The notes under the pieces: generated by a model
The model's input: the letters and a program-made list of their open reading frames with translations, nothing else
Told to the model about the DNA's origin: nothing
Databases searched by the model: none
Program-made: the position numbers and the translations under genes
Part shown: positions 51,056 to 61,591 of the stretch, one piece after another
Layout of the letters: each line of letters opens with the position of its first letter
Numbering within the stretch: position 1 is the first letter of the stretch
NCBI GenBank assembly: GCA_019915135.1
Contig: JAHLMK010000004.1
Location: forward strand, 1,178,001 to 1,242,000
Source of the DNA: Strobilurus pachycystidiatus
Taxonomy: Eukaryota; Basidiomycota; Agaricomycetes; Agaricales; Physalacriaceae
Length of the DNA: 64,000 nt
Direction: 5' to 3'

Positions 51056-51387
51056 TTTTAGCTGTTGCGTTTGTCGATCTTTGTTTTCCATCTTTTGTTG
51101 TTAGAGCTCTTCCTGTGTCCTTGTATCATACTAATTGTTGTATTGGTTTACGCTCATTTCTATCTCCAACTATCTGCATGTATACACTCCTTTGTTTTCT
51201 CGAATCAAATCAAATTATGCACAGAGATCCATTGGGTGATATCAGGCTAACGCCCCGTTGGATTCACGACGTAGCTGTATAAGTAAGAGTTTCAATTGTG
51301 GTCCATGCAGAATCCTTTTTCTGACCTTTTCTGACGACCAGATCTATTTACCCGAGTCCACCGCGTATCTCCTACACGAACTCCATC
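51056..51387. other. Intergenic, no gene recognised
   Basis: 332 nt, T-rich after the Kelch/BTB stop (probable 3' UTR, 51060-51200), then the promoter of the small mitochondrial protein. Confidence 0.4.
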
Positions 51388-51872
51388 ATGTTTGCGTTTC
51401 GGCGCGTCGCTCCTCGCCCTCTCTATGCGCAGAGAAGATGGGCGCAACAATCAGCCTCGCGCGCGCCGTCGTCAAGGCCGTCGTCAACTCCGCAACCAGG
51501 AAAAACCAAGCAGAAGGATGCGCTCCATCAACTTGAAGAACCCGATTTCCGCCCGCCCTGGGTGTATACTGGTGTGAATCTTGTCAATTGGGTTGTCATT
51601 CCAGGTTTGAACCTAGTCCTCCAATACTCCTGCTCTGACTGTCGCGATAGGTGTTTTCTTATACTGCATGTTTATATACGATTGGGGAGACCACGAGCAT
51701 GTCTTCCAGGCGGTGCGTGTGCAGTCATCCTTCGTTGCCTCTTGTTGAGGTATTGCAGCCTCGAAGGTGGCTGAAAAGACAGCGGCAATCATTCTTCTCT
51801 TTGTCGCCAGAGGACGAGAAGTTAGCTCGGTCCCTGGAAGAAGCAAAAGCGGAAACGAAATCGACTACATAA
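51388..51872 (+). CDS. Small single-span mitochondrial membrane protein (function unknown)
   Basis: A 130-aa protein; exons 51388-51604, 51651-51712 and 51759-51872. The N-terminus is rich in Arg, Ala and Ser without acids (MFAFRRVAPRPLYAQRRWAQ), as in mitochondrial presequences. A conserved-looking block, EEPDFRPPWVYTGVNLVNWV, leads into one hydrophobic span (VIPGVFLYCMFIYDW), then a charged tail (WLKRQRQSFFSLSPEDEKLA). The layout resembles small inner-membrane assembly or respiratory-chain accessory proteins, but I do not recognise a named family. The exon joins are all in frame with GT-AG borders. Confidence 0.75.
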
Positions 51873-52050
51873 TACGCCCTGTGCTCTTTGACTTATTCAA
51901 CTCTTCTTTTGAGCTCGGATTCTGTCGGGTCCAAGATTAACGTCCAGCCATTGCATTGATTCGCACAATGAGGTCCTTTGATCACTAACCTCTTTGTTCT
52001 TTTCCTTTAAAACTTCGTCTCCGGACACTGCCCAGAGTGAACGACGAGCA

Positions 52051-52868
52051 ATGACCAACCCAACTCTTCGTGAAATACTGGCAAGTCGCATCCATTCCCT
52101 TTCCCTGCGTCTACCTCATCTTCTTCCAGCTTGTAGAGGTCGAGCACCGTGCTCGTCTGGAGGCTCTGTTGCTTGAAAGAAGCCAGGCATACATTGAACG
52201 GGAACGCGCACTTGTCGCCCGACATCAAGCTCTATTCTTGTGCGAAAAGGCTCTCATGGAACGCGACCGGGCGCTAAGTGAAAGACGAAAGGAGAGGACA
52301 CAGCGCCTTCGCCAGGTAAGTGCTCTCCTTGACAATGACTGTATACTCAATGTCCGACTAGGAACAACAATTCTATCTGACGGTTAGTACATCCTTTGAG
52401 GACTTGTCTTGCTATATAACTGACATTTAGAATCCCGTTCAGGTCACGGAACAAGAAGAAACAATCAAGAACCTTCAAAGGCAGATTCAAAGGCTTCAGC
52501 GCCAATTCGAGTACGATTCTGTAAGTGCTCGTACTCAACCATTTCGAAGACGTGGCTAACGTCAGGTCTGAAAGGATTCGACGACGTGCCGTTCTTCTTT
52601 CTACGCCCAACATGGCCCCGAAACTCTGGACGACGACACACCGCCCGTAACACCAACGAATTATTTACCCAAAACTTTCGACTCACCTTCGTGCAAACCT
52701 CCGGGTCATGTAGATAACATGGGACAAGGGGTGTTCAACCTTTTCCAGGAGGCCTCAGACGAAGAACAAGAGACGATGGGGGCAGCGTGTACTCCCTTGG
52801 GATGGCAAGAGGAGGAAGAGATGAATGAAGTGTGGAAGCAACATCGCATGTACTTTTCTGAATTCTGA
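52051..52868 (+). CDS. Coiled-coil orphan protein
   Basis: A 206-aa protein with no recognised family; exons 52051-52080, 52130-52315, 52362-52382, 52431-52520 and 52575-52868. The first intron (52081-52129, 49 nt) has a GC donor with perfect consensus (CTG|GCAAGT). Residues about 11-105 form a continuous charged coiled coil (VEVEHRARLEALLLERSQAY, QEETIKNLQRQIQRLQRQ). The C-terminal 95 residues are acidic and low-complexity with short motifs (LDDDTPPVTPTNYLPKTF, WQEEEEMNEVW). The last acceptor is the AG at 52573-52574; the AG at 52564-52565 would give an immediate stop. A structural or scaffold role is possible but not shown. Confidence 0.68.
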
Positions 52869-53081
52869 TTGAATGGACTCGTAGCGACAGCGATATAGAG
52901 ACTGGTTCATACGATAAACTTACACCTGTGTGCGCTAGCACTACTAATCTATAAGACGTGCTCAAGGTGCTCGATGAATTATCAGAATGATACGTGGTCA
53001 TCTGTCATCAATGTCATCAACTCACCGCCTGACCGAAGGGAGGGTACTACTGACCTTCACTCAGACTGACGCCCTAAAGAC

Positions 53082-53798
53082 ATGGTCCTCCGTGCCGGCA
53101 AAGAAGACGCCACCAAGGCTACCGACAAAACCATTTCCGAACGTGATCTGAAGGGCATGTCAATTGCCATCGTCCAAGCTCGTCTGAGCCTGGAACAGAG
53201 AGGAATTCCGAGTACCTGCGCCGTCTTCGCTTGGTATCCAAAATCTGACCTGCTAGCAAACAGTTGGTGCTGCACTACTCCACGAGAATGGTTCTCTGCT
53301 GGGTACGGGCTACAACAAGCGCGTTCAGATAGGCAGTGCCATCAGGCACGGAGAGATGGATTGCCTGGAGAACATCGGTCGACAGCCTGCGTCGTTCTAT
53401 GCGAAATGCACGATGTACACAACTCTGTCCCCGTGTCCTATGGTGATTCGGTTTGCCTGGTAATGGTTTACACTTACAACGCATAATCAGTGCTCGGGCG
53501 CGTGTGTTCTCTTCGGTATTCCCCGTGTGGTAATTGGAGAGAACAGAACATTCGTCGGCGCTGAGACATTCCTGAAAGAGCGGGGAATAGAGGTGGTCAA
53601 CTTGGGTACCTTCCTTCCGCTTACCTTTATTACTCTACTGACCATTGGGTTTGCAGACCTTGAGGAACCCAGGGAATTGATGCAGACATTCATAAAAGAC
53701 CATCCGGATATCGTGAGTGAACAACTGAAATTCAAACTGGTTCGTCGGATGTTCAAGCACGATAATCCTAGTGGAACGAAGATATCGGAGAGGACTAG
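53082..53798 (+). CDS. FCY1: Cytosine deaminase
   Basis: A 168-aa zinc enzyme converting cytosine to uracil in pyrimidine salvage. Five exons: 53082-53211, 53264-53442, 53491-53605, 53657-53712 and 53772-53798. Active-site motifs are the zinc/catalytic H-x-E in IRHGEMDCLENIG and P-C-x2-C in SPCPM|CSGAC, which is split by an intron. GTGYNKRVQIGSAI, FYAKCTMYTTLSPC, IPRVVIGENRTFVGAETFL and the C-terminal HPDIWNEDIGED are as expected for the fungal enzyme. The final exon is only 27 nt. Length is slightly above yeast Fcy1 because of a longer N-terminus. Together with guanine deaminase it gives two nucleobase deaminases in the window, though about 30 kb apart. Confidence 0.95.
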
Positions 53799-53910
53799 CA
53801 CGAATCTTCATAAGTTATGATCCACTTGAATTCCGGGAAGAAGTAAACAGCTACTTGGAGCTAGTACAGTATAAGGCGAGTGTAAAAATGTACGTCAGAA
53901 AACTTGGGCT

Positions 53911-55481
53911 TCACGTCGCGGTTACACGATGAGGTGGCGGAGAGCCAGGAGTGTCGGCCCAAGGTGATTGTTCATCCTCTAACTCAGCTTCCCAAGGTAA
54001 AGATGATGTCCGATGGTGTGTTGGCGGAGAAACAGAAGTGGAAGTAGGAGGAGACATATCAAACTCCGTATTATCCTCTGTTGCCGACGCGTATCCAGAC
54101 TCTGACTCAGATGACGAAGTAACAACCTCGAGGGACTCTTGCACTTGCGTTCGCTCTAGTGAAGAGGAAGACGAAGGAGTGGGGGAAGGTGAACGAGACC
54201 TCGACCGCGGTCGAGGTACCAAGATCGTCGAGGTCCGCGAGTTCGGCCGGCTTTTCGTCGCCAGCAATGAAGAGCTGGTGGACGCGCTTCGACTGCGGGA
54301 CCCCGATGGCAGACTATCCGTGCTTCCCGCCCTCATCCTGACGTTCTCTCCTTCGACGACGCGCAGGGCACTTCGCAGGGCCTCTCTTTCTTCCCGTGCT
54401 TCCCGAAGCTCTTCCTCCGTTTCGGCTAACTTCCGACGTTCGGTCGAGACCATTTTGTTAGCCTGTGAGGGACATCAGGATGGTGAGATATGAGCTACTG
54501 GACGGAGCATACTTCTTCGAAGAGGGCTTGGCTCAAGCTCTCTAACTCAGCTTCGAGTGCAGTGCGGGCGTTCTTTTCCTTCTCTAGGGCTTCTTTGAGT
54601 TGTTGTAGACGTTTCTGGCTCTCCTCTTGAGCTGCCTGGTGTTCTTGCTCGCGGGCAGCCTTTTCGCTGTACTCGTCATCAGAAGATAAAGCAAGGTTGG
54701 GTGTAGATGAGGCGTGAGGGATAGATGGAGATTTGGCTGCAGCGAGAACTGGAGTTCCGGGTCGGGAGTTAAAGCGCAATCTGGTGAAGAATCTACGTTA
54801 TGAAGTGAGTGATTGCTGGTTCAAAGGTATGATAACATACCTACTATCCTCTTTGTGTGGAGGTGGGCTATCAGAGACGATCAGACAATAAAACTAGCGA
54901 ATACGTGATACATACGCTTGAGATCTTGGATGTGGATATATCAGATTGCTGATGGAAGGATGAGCCGTAGGACATACTGGTTTGTCGTGCTGCTCTCAGC
55001 ACTCTCTCCTCGTCGATGGCCCCAGCCGAGACCGCCTCCGCCGCCACGTAAGACCTCCTCAAGCATCTCGTTGTTGGCGGTGACCATGCGGAGATTGGAC
55101 CGTGTCACGCCTAGCTCGACATCCTTCTCGGACAGTTGGTATTTCAGAGCGTCAATTTCCTTTAGTTTAGCGGCCAGAACCTGCATAGACGAGTTCGAGT
55201 TGAGCGACAATGAGGTAACACGTTGACCGCACGTCTTGTCCTTTCTCCTTTTCGCTGTTTGCAATCCGCTCACGCTCGACGATGAGACCCCGCATTTCTT
55301 CAACGCGCTTGATCATCACGCCCAATGCACCTCGCAGATCGTCCTCTTCTCCATTCTTGAGGACCCGGCGTACCTGTTCCTTTGTTTATGCTGATGGCAC
55401 AGAAAGAGGAAGGATACGAACATCGTGGAGCTCCTCGTCGATGGAGATGAGCAGCGGTGCTTTGCCGTTGGTATGCTGCAT
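53911..55481 (-). CDS. SEC2: SEC2-like Rab GEF (coiled-coil)
   Basis: Probable guanine-nucleotide exchange factor for the exocytic Rab Sec4, acting at secretory vesicles. Exons are 55481-55422, 55379-55233, 55180-54978, 54867-54841, 54792-54513 and 54462-53911, with a possible 9-nt microexon between the third and fourth; about 425 aa. The hallmark is the Sec2 helix pair in the second half: LKEALEKEKNARTALEAELE, SQALFEEANKMVSTERRKLA, EEELREAREEREALRSALR. Earlier coils (AAKLKEIDALKYQLSEKDVE) precede a Ser-rich stretch. The C-terminal 130 residues are Ser/Arg/Pro-rich (RPRSRSRSPSPTPSSSSSLE) and end PHRVTAT. Family identity rests on the ANKMV-type block; the upstream exons are less certain. It diverges from NCA2 with about 150 nt between starts. 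Confidence 0.8.
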
Positions 55482-55631
55482 CGCGCACTGGCCGTCACTG
55501 GGAAACAACGAGGTCACTGTGCGGGTCAGCCAAGGTGGATCTGCCGGGCAAGTGCCGGTTCAGCTCCCTTGCCTGCTTCGGCACCGGCCGTCGAGCGCGC
55601 CTTTTCCTCCTTCCATGGCATTGATTCGGTA

Positions 55632-57810
55632 ATGACCTCACCATTCGCCCAATACTATGTAGGGCCTCTCCTCAGGGAGCCCAAACTTCTCGGGGAAATA
55701 CAGGAACCGACTCCTGACACGGTTGCCACCACCTCGTTCGCGGACCCCTTCAGCAAACAAAAATTGCGCTCTTTGCTAGCCTCTTTCGAGCGGTCCACCG
55801 ACCCCAGCGCTCGCGACCTGCAGGATGCTGCAGATTATCTTATCCAGCTCGAACAGAGTCAGTCAATCCCCGGCCTACCTCGCAATGCAGCAGATAGTAC
55901 CGACACCAAGCAGCTCGCCCTTCAACGCGCCTTGGCAAACAGAATCGCGGTTGCATTGTACGCAGAATCCCTGGACACGTTGATGAGCCAGTGTATGCAG
56001 CTTGAGGACGAAGCAGAGTGGTGGGAAGAGGTCGAACGGTCTCGGTTGAATGTCGCTTGGTATCTGCTCCAAAGTAAGCGTTCTTTATCCGCCGAAATTG
56101 GCTATTTTTTGATGTTCAGTAGCTCTTCCGATACGCATCCTAAGCTTCTCGAAACTAGTGTTGCAGACTGCGCGGGATGACGCGCAAAGACACTCTATAC
56201 CACTGACGTGGGCTAGTCTCAAGCGTCCCCTCCGCGATTCGTTTCAGCCGTCTATCCTGCTTTCGTCTCTATTCCCGCGATCAACCTCTTTGTCAACGTC
56301 CTCATTCCCAATCCGCCATCCCACACCCTCCGGTCTTTGGCAGTCGTTGGTTGGCACGCTCCGTCATTGTCTCCGCTCAATAGGGAACTTTATAGACACA
56401 CCGCTCACTCTGACTCGGCATGAGTGCGCCACGAGAAAGAAGGAACTCAGAGAACTTCGTGACGACCGTGCAGCAGCACTTGGTGTAGTCGGCAAAATGC
56501 GACCCCAGCTCGCCTCGAAGTTTGGTGCAACATCGGGCGTTTATTCGATTGCTGCATCTTTACAAGGGACACTCTGTGGAACACATGACGTTCCCTCGAC
56601 ATCGACATCTCTACGTGACCTTCTGCTCGTTGGTCTTCCCTCCTGTAGGGAAAACCACCTGTCTGTTCTCGATGAGCGTCAGCTTGCTCGACCAGCGCGT
56701 TTAGTTCTGCTGTGGCCGAAACTGCTCCTGATCCCTCCCTTGGCGTTATATTGCATCAGCTCGATATACGAGTCTCGTGCTAGCCTCTTCGATCTTGCCC
56801 TCGAAACCCACGACACGTTGAAAGCATTCGTTAGAGGGTGGTTGCTAGAGCCGGTGAAGGACATCCTCAACACTGTTCGTGCACAAGGCGACGAGGGTGT
56901 CATTGTCAGGAAAGAAGGTGTTACAGCCGACCTAGATGTATGTCTCGTCACAGATCTACTCCGCCAGTCGAACTCAACTGTTCATAGTCATTGGAGCGCA
57001 TGACCATTGCCTTGGCAAAGGACCAGCTGAATTACGGGCCAAACGAACTAGCGGCACTATCAGCGCAAATCAAGCTGGGCGACATCACTCCTGTCTTGAA
57101 GCTATATGAGGATGATATCCGAAGTCCTATCAAGTCGGCCATGACCGGAACATTACTGCGGACGCTCTTCATACAAATCCAGAAGGCCAAAGTACGTCCG
57201 ATCCTGTTTCTCCTTGTCCTTCTTCCTAATGTCGAGAGCAGGTGGATATCAACCAAGCTCTCTTTGGTATCGACAAACTCCTGAAGTCGCAAGGTCAGAC
57301 AAATGCTCACATCGAAAATGATCTGTTTCTTACCGAGCGACCTAGAATTGACCTTTGCCTTTGTTGGCGTGGCTCCGGCCTTTGGTGTAGTCTATCTCGC
57401 TGCAGGATATCTTCGAAGCCTCTGGGGTGCTCGTAGTAGTGGGCGATATGGTGGCAAGCACAAGCGCACAATCACTTGGTACATCATGCGGTGTGTTTAG
57501 TTTGACGATTTTGCCGTTCAGTTTTTGACGCAATTTGGTCTATAGACGCATTGAACGCCTTCTGGTCTTGGATGCCCATTCTAATGATGACGCCGTCTCC
57601 CCACTGACGGCTGGTCTCCTCTTGGTGTCCATCGCCCATTTGAGGACGTATGGCGAGAAGCATCTGCCCAAGCGCTCGAAGCTTAAGGAAGGGTTCCTTG
57701 AGGACGTAGAGGATCTCTCCAATCCTGCCCTGGGCCGGGAGCAAAAAAGGCTGGTTGTTGAGAGGATGTGGCGTAGCTGGGGTCCTGCGCTGGAGTGGGG
57801 AAGACATTGA
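55632..57810 (+). CDS. NCA2: NCA2-family mitochondrial protein
   Basis: A 641-aa homologue of yeast Nca2, a mitochondrial outer-membrane protein first linked to expression of the ATP6/ATP8 transcript. Exons are 55632-56073, 56120-56937, 56988-57191, 57242-57293, 57346-57490 and 57546-57810. The conserved NCA2 region includes TARDDAQRHS, LVLLWPKLLLIPPLALYCIS (membrane segment), ETLDTLKAF-like ETHDTLKAFVRGWLLEP, ERMTIALAKDQLNYGP and ALSAQIKLGDITPVLKLYED. Also present are SPIKSAMTGTLLRTLFIQIQ, LTFAFVGVAPAFGVVYLAAG (second membrane segment), RRIERLL and LLLVSIAHLRTYG. All six exons connect in frame. An in-frame upstream region overlaps the divergent SEC2-like gene and is probably 5' UTR. Confidence 0.9.
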
Positions 57811-57924
57811 GTTATCGCGCACCCATGGCCTTAGAGGTGACTCGGAAACACTAGAACGAGGAGGTACTTTGCCACCTTGTCGCTTGTAGCATATAACGAT
57901 CGTCTTTTGCCATACCTATACGCT

Positions 57925-60900
57925 ATGGATTCGGGCATCTACACGCTGACCTTGTGTTTGGTAGGACAGGACAATGGCCGAGCTGTGGATATGTACGTAC
58001 TATTTACTCTATTTTGAATTGTCAAAGCCTAACTTCTATGTGGCAGAGAACCATGCAACGAGGTAAATAAGCGCCCAACAGTGTAAGACAACCTGCAGCG
58101 GCGAATCAGATCCCTTCGACTCTATCTCTCTCTGTGTGATGCATACGCTCAAACAAAACTTCATTCGGGGGAGAGAGCATCCCACTGTCTATCATTTCTC
58201 GCGGCGGCATGCCTCTGACGCCGTGGCACGCCTCCTTGGGGAGGATCCCAAGATCATTGGCATCGCTATCTCTCAGTCCGCTGAACGTGTGGTCTCTCTC
58301 AGTATGGCCACCTCGACTCTCTCTCAGTATGGCCACCTCGACCTTCGTTACCATCATAGATCTGCCGACTCACTCGACGCTCCTACCGAAGGACGATGCC
58401 TTCCGGACACTTCTTTCAGGCAAGTCCGGTCAGCCCATTCTTGCAGGTTTCGGCATGCCTCGACTCGCTCTTCACTTGCAAGGAGCTTTGGAGTTACATG
58501 TTCGTGGCGCCGATTTATCGACTGTGATCGCCAAGTCGACGAAGGAGCCCATGTATCCGTCCCAGGTCTTTCGGAAGAAAGGCTTCAGCGCGATAGATAA
58601 TTTTGTCATCGACAGTGTCTGGCACGAAAGTAACCGGGACGCTGAATGTGAAGAAGAGTATAAGCTATGTAGTCGTGCGTGGTTGTCTGCCATGTGAGTC
58701 TTCGCTCTATGCATGAAGCTGACGACTCACCATCTATCACAGCATTGCCTCCGAAATGAGTGCGGAACTTTGGTTGGCGAGAAAAATTGATACCAGTTTC
58801 CTCAAGACAGCGGTCAGTCTAAACATCAACAAGTGCGTTCCGGGAGCTGAGTCTATTTAGGTTCGCGACTGTCTTCGGGAGCTCCTTCATCAAATTGACG
58901 TCCTTGAGCGCTCTAAACCGAAAGAGATTGATGGCGATTTCAGTGAGGCCTCAGTGACTGAAGGGAATAAGTTGTTGCTCCAGAATAGTCGCTACAAAAC
59001 ACGTACGCGCGTCAGCTACCAGGTCAGTCATCTCGATTGTTTATCAGTGTACACTGACAGTCTCATCTCCGAACCGCCCAGTCTCAAATCCAGATGATCA
59101 ACACAGCCGGACAGCAGTTCACGGGGTCAGCAGTATCCTCGCGCGGGAAGCAAACAACTGTCAAGGTCGCGCGTGGATTCGCGGGAACGCTTGCTCAAGT
59201 CCGCATCATCGGGAAGGAGCAGAAAAACAATGCCGAAAAGCTGCGCGACGAGCTCATATTGCTTACATTGCAAAATGAGATCCATCTTCCCCATGCGTGG
59301 TTCATTGCCCTAGTTTGGTTCCCCAAGGGCAACCACATCGAGGCAGTTCGTTCAAGCCCGACGTCCAACTCAGCTGATCTGGCTCATGTTCGCGGGATAC
59401 CTCTTAACGCATCTCAGAGACGCGCCGCAATGGCGATGGTTTCGGATCATCCCTGTCTGATGACAATTCACGGTATGAGTTGCCCTAGTATCTTATGAAG
59501 TATGATTGTTGAAAACGCCACTTGGCTACCAGGACCTCCAGGCACTGGTAAAACGTCCACCATCGTCGCGAGTGCGCAGATTTGGACAGTTCGAGAAGCG
59601 CAGACATGGATCGTGGCGCATTCTAACGTTGCTGTCAAGAATATAGCCGAGAAACTCGCTCGAGCGGCAGTTCCGTTTAGATTGATTGTCTCAAAAGAGT
59701 TCTATGTCGAGTGGTAAGGATCGTCATGCAACTAAGTCACGAAGACTGACATCTCAGCTGTGATTCTGAAGGCACGAGCACTTGTATGAACTCATTGAGT
59801 CAAACACGATCCGGGCCGACGAAATACCGGATACATTGGAAGGAACACAGCGTGTCTTTGCCGGTACTCGCATCGTTCTCTCGACACTGAGTATGTTATG
59901 CAACCCGGCATTCGATCAGAACGGGATGTTCTTTGTTGCGCCTGTAGAGCGCCTTGTGGTTGATGAAGCGTCTCAAATCAACGTGTTTGACTATATGGTA
60001 GTTATACAGTCCCTCGCGGTACTCCTCATTCTTCCCAACTCACAGAAAGCCATAGACTCTGTTCTGGAAGTTCCGTCATTCCCTGAAGAAAGTGTGCCTT
60101 TTCGGAGACCCGAAACAACGTATGTTTTTCATCTTGTGATTCGACGTGTCCTGAGCTTTCTCGTTGGGTCTCACCAGTCCCGCCTTATGGAGCCGAGGCA
60201 GGGAGGACGCTGCAAAGCATATTTGAAATCGCTCACCTGCATACTAGCACGTACTTTCTCAATGTTCAATGTCAGTCTCTAGTCCCTAGCGCTGAGCTAT
60301 ATTTCTGCTGTATCGTTGACATGCTCTTTTCCGCTCAGATCGCATGCCTGTGCCACTAGGTGCATTCATATCTCAAGAAGTGTATGACAATAGACTCCAG
60401 TCTCGACATTCCGTCTCTGCGTACTCATCGGTATGTTTTGTCGACGTACACAGCCGAATTGGAGACGAAGAGAAGTCGGGGATTAGCTGGATCGTATGTA
60501 TCATTTCATCATCTTTGTAAGGAAGTCCGTGTCTGATGTGGCGCAGAACAGGAAGGAGGCTCGGACAATCGCAGATCTTGTGGCTTCAGGTTATAAGAAC
60601 CTGGATTTTTGTGTGATAACGCCGTACGACGCGCAGCGGACGGCCATCGAACAAGAGTTAAAGGGCAGACATTTGCCCTGGGAGAAAGTCTTCAACATTG
60701 ACAGTTTCCAAGGCAAGTTCGTGGACGCCATATTCCTCTACCTCGACATTGACCTCTGAGCTCTCAGGGAATGAAGCCGACTATGTTCTGGTGTCCCTTG
60801 TGCGCACTGATACTGCAGGATTTCTCCGATCTCCGAATAGAATGAATGTCATGTTAACGCGCTGCCGGAAGGGTCTCGTTGTTGTCACGGGTAGGGATTT

Positions 60901-61591
60901 TCTCCGTGGTGCCGGTTACTGCACTATGGTGGCGAAGCTGGCTAGACATTGGGACTTTCATTCTGCCGGGCAGCACTGGAGGAGCTGGAAGGAAGTCTCC
61001 GACCAAACGGCCTTCCTTCCTGGTATACGTGGCGCCAGCGCGGGCACCTCTGTCCCCAATCGAGTATCATACCCAAATTCCAGCTCCCTGCGGAACTATT
61101 GTCTCACCCCACGCACTTGCTTCGATACGAAGAAGCTATTTGCTGCAAATTGGCCTCAGCTGCCGAAGTCGTCCCTCTCATGGACAGTGGAGAATCATGT
61201 TCTTCCGCCACCATGTCTTTCGGCCTCTGCTAGGAAGTCTTCCATCGATGAATCTTCAAGTGAGCAGGCACATAACACAAGCTTCTCAGATGTGTTGCGC
61301 TCATCTTTGGTGTCTCACTACCCACCCCAACCACGGGTCCAGGGCTGGGAAGAAAGACGCCACCCGCAGACATTGCATTCGACCAAGGAGGGGTTGAATG
61401 GCTGGGTAGAGATACGGAGCGATCGATTCATGAGGCCGAAAGAGACGAGGTGCGGTTCAAACGCGACCAAGGAGCAGGCGAATACGCAAACACAGCTGGG
61501 CCGTCCTATCGCGGTTACGCGAAAGCCTGCGCGCGCCGTCCTTCATACAATCAATCGATACAACGTCCTGTCTACACAGCTACTCCGTTGA
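57925..61591 (+). CDS. UPF1-like SF1 helicase, frame broken by a 25-bp tandem repeat
   Basis: Superfamily-1B helicase of the UPF1/SEN1 type, likely acting on nucleic acid in the nucleus or cytoplasm; the exact role is unknown. Probable exons: 57925-57992, 58047-58062, 58099-58693, 58743-58812, 58861-59022, 59082-59472, 59533-59714, 59774-59997, 60056-60119, 60178-60270, 60339-60493, 60547-60712 and 60768-61591. Helicase motifs: I GPPGTGKTST, Ia IVAHSNVAVKNIAEKLA, II VVDEAS, III CLFGDPKQLPPYG, IV YRMPVPLGAFIS, V NIDSFQGNEADYVLVSLVRT and VI NRMNVMLTRCRKGL. The intron at 60713-60767 has a GC donor inside motif V. In exon 3 an exact 25-bp duplication (58293-58342) shifts the frame; the first 58 codons or so only connect to the rest if one copy is removed. 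Initiation at the ATG in the second repeat copy (about 58329) would give an N-truncated helicase. Confidence 0.82.
58293..58342 (+). repeat. Exact 25-bp tandem duplication inside helicase exon 3
   Basis: The unit at 58293-58317 is repeated without any difference at 58318-58342. The length is not a multiple of three, so it changes the frame from the upstream part (ending SQSAERVVSLSMATST) to the downstream part (FVTIIDLPTHST). Confidence 0.95.
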
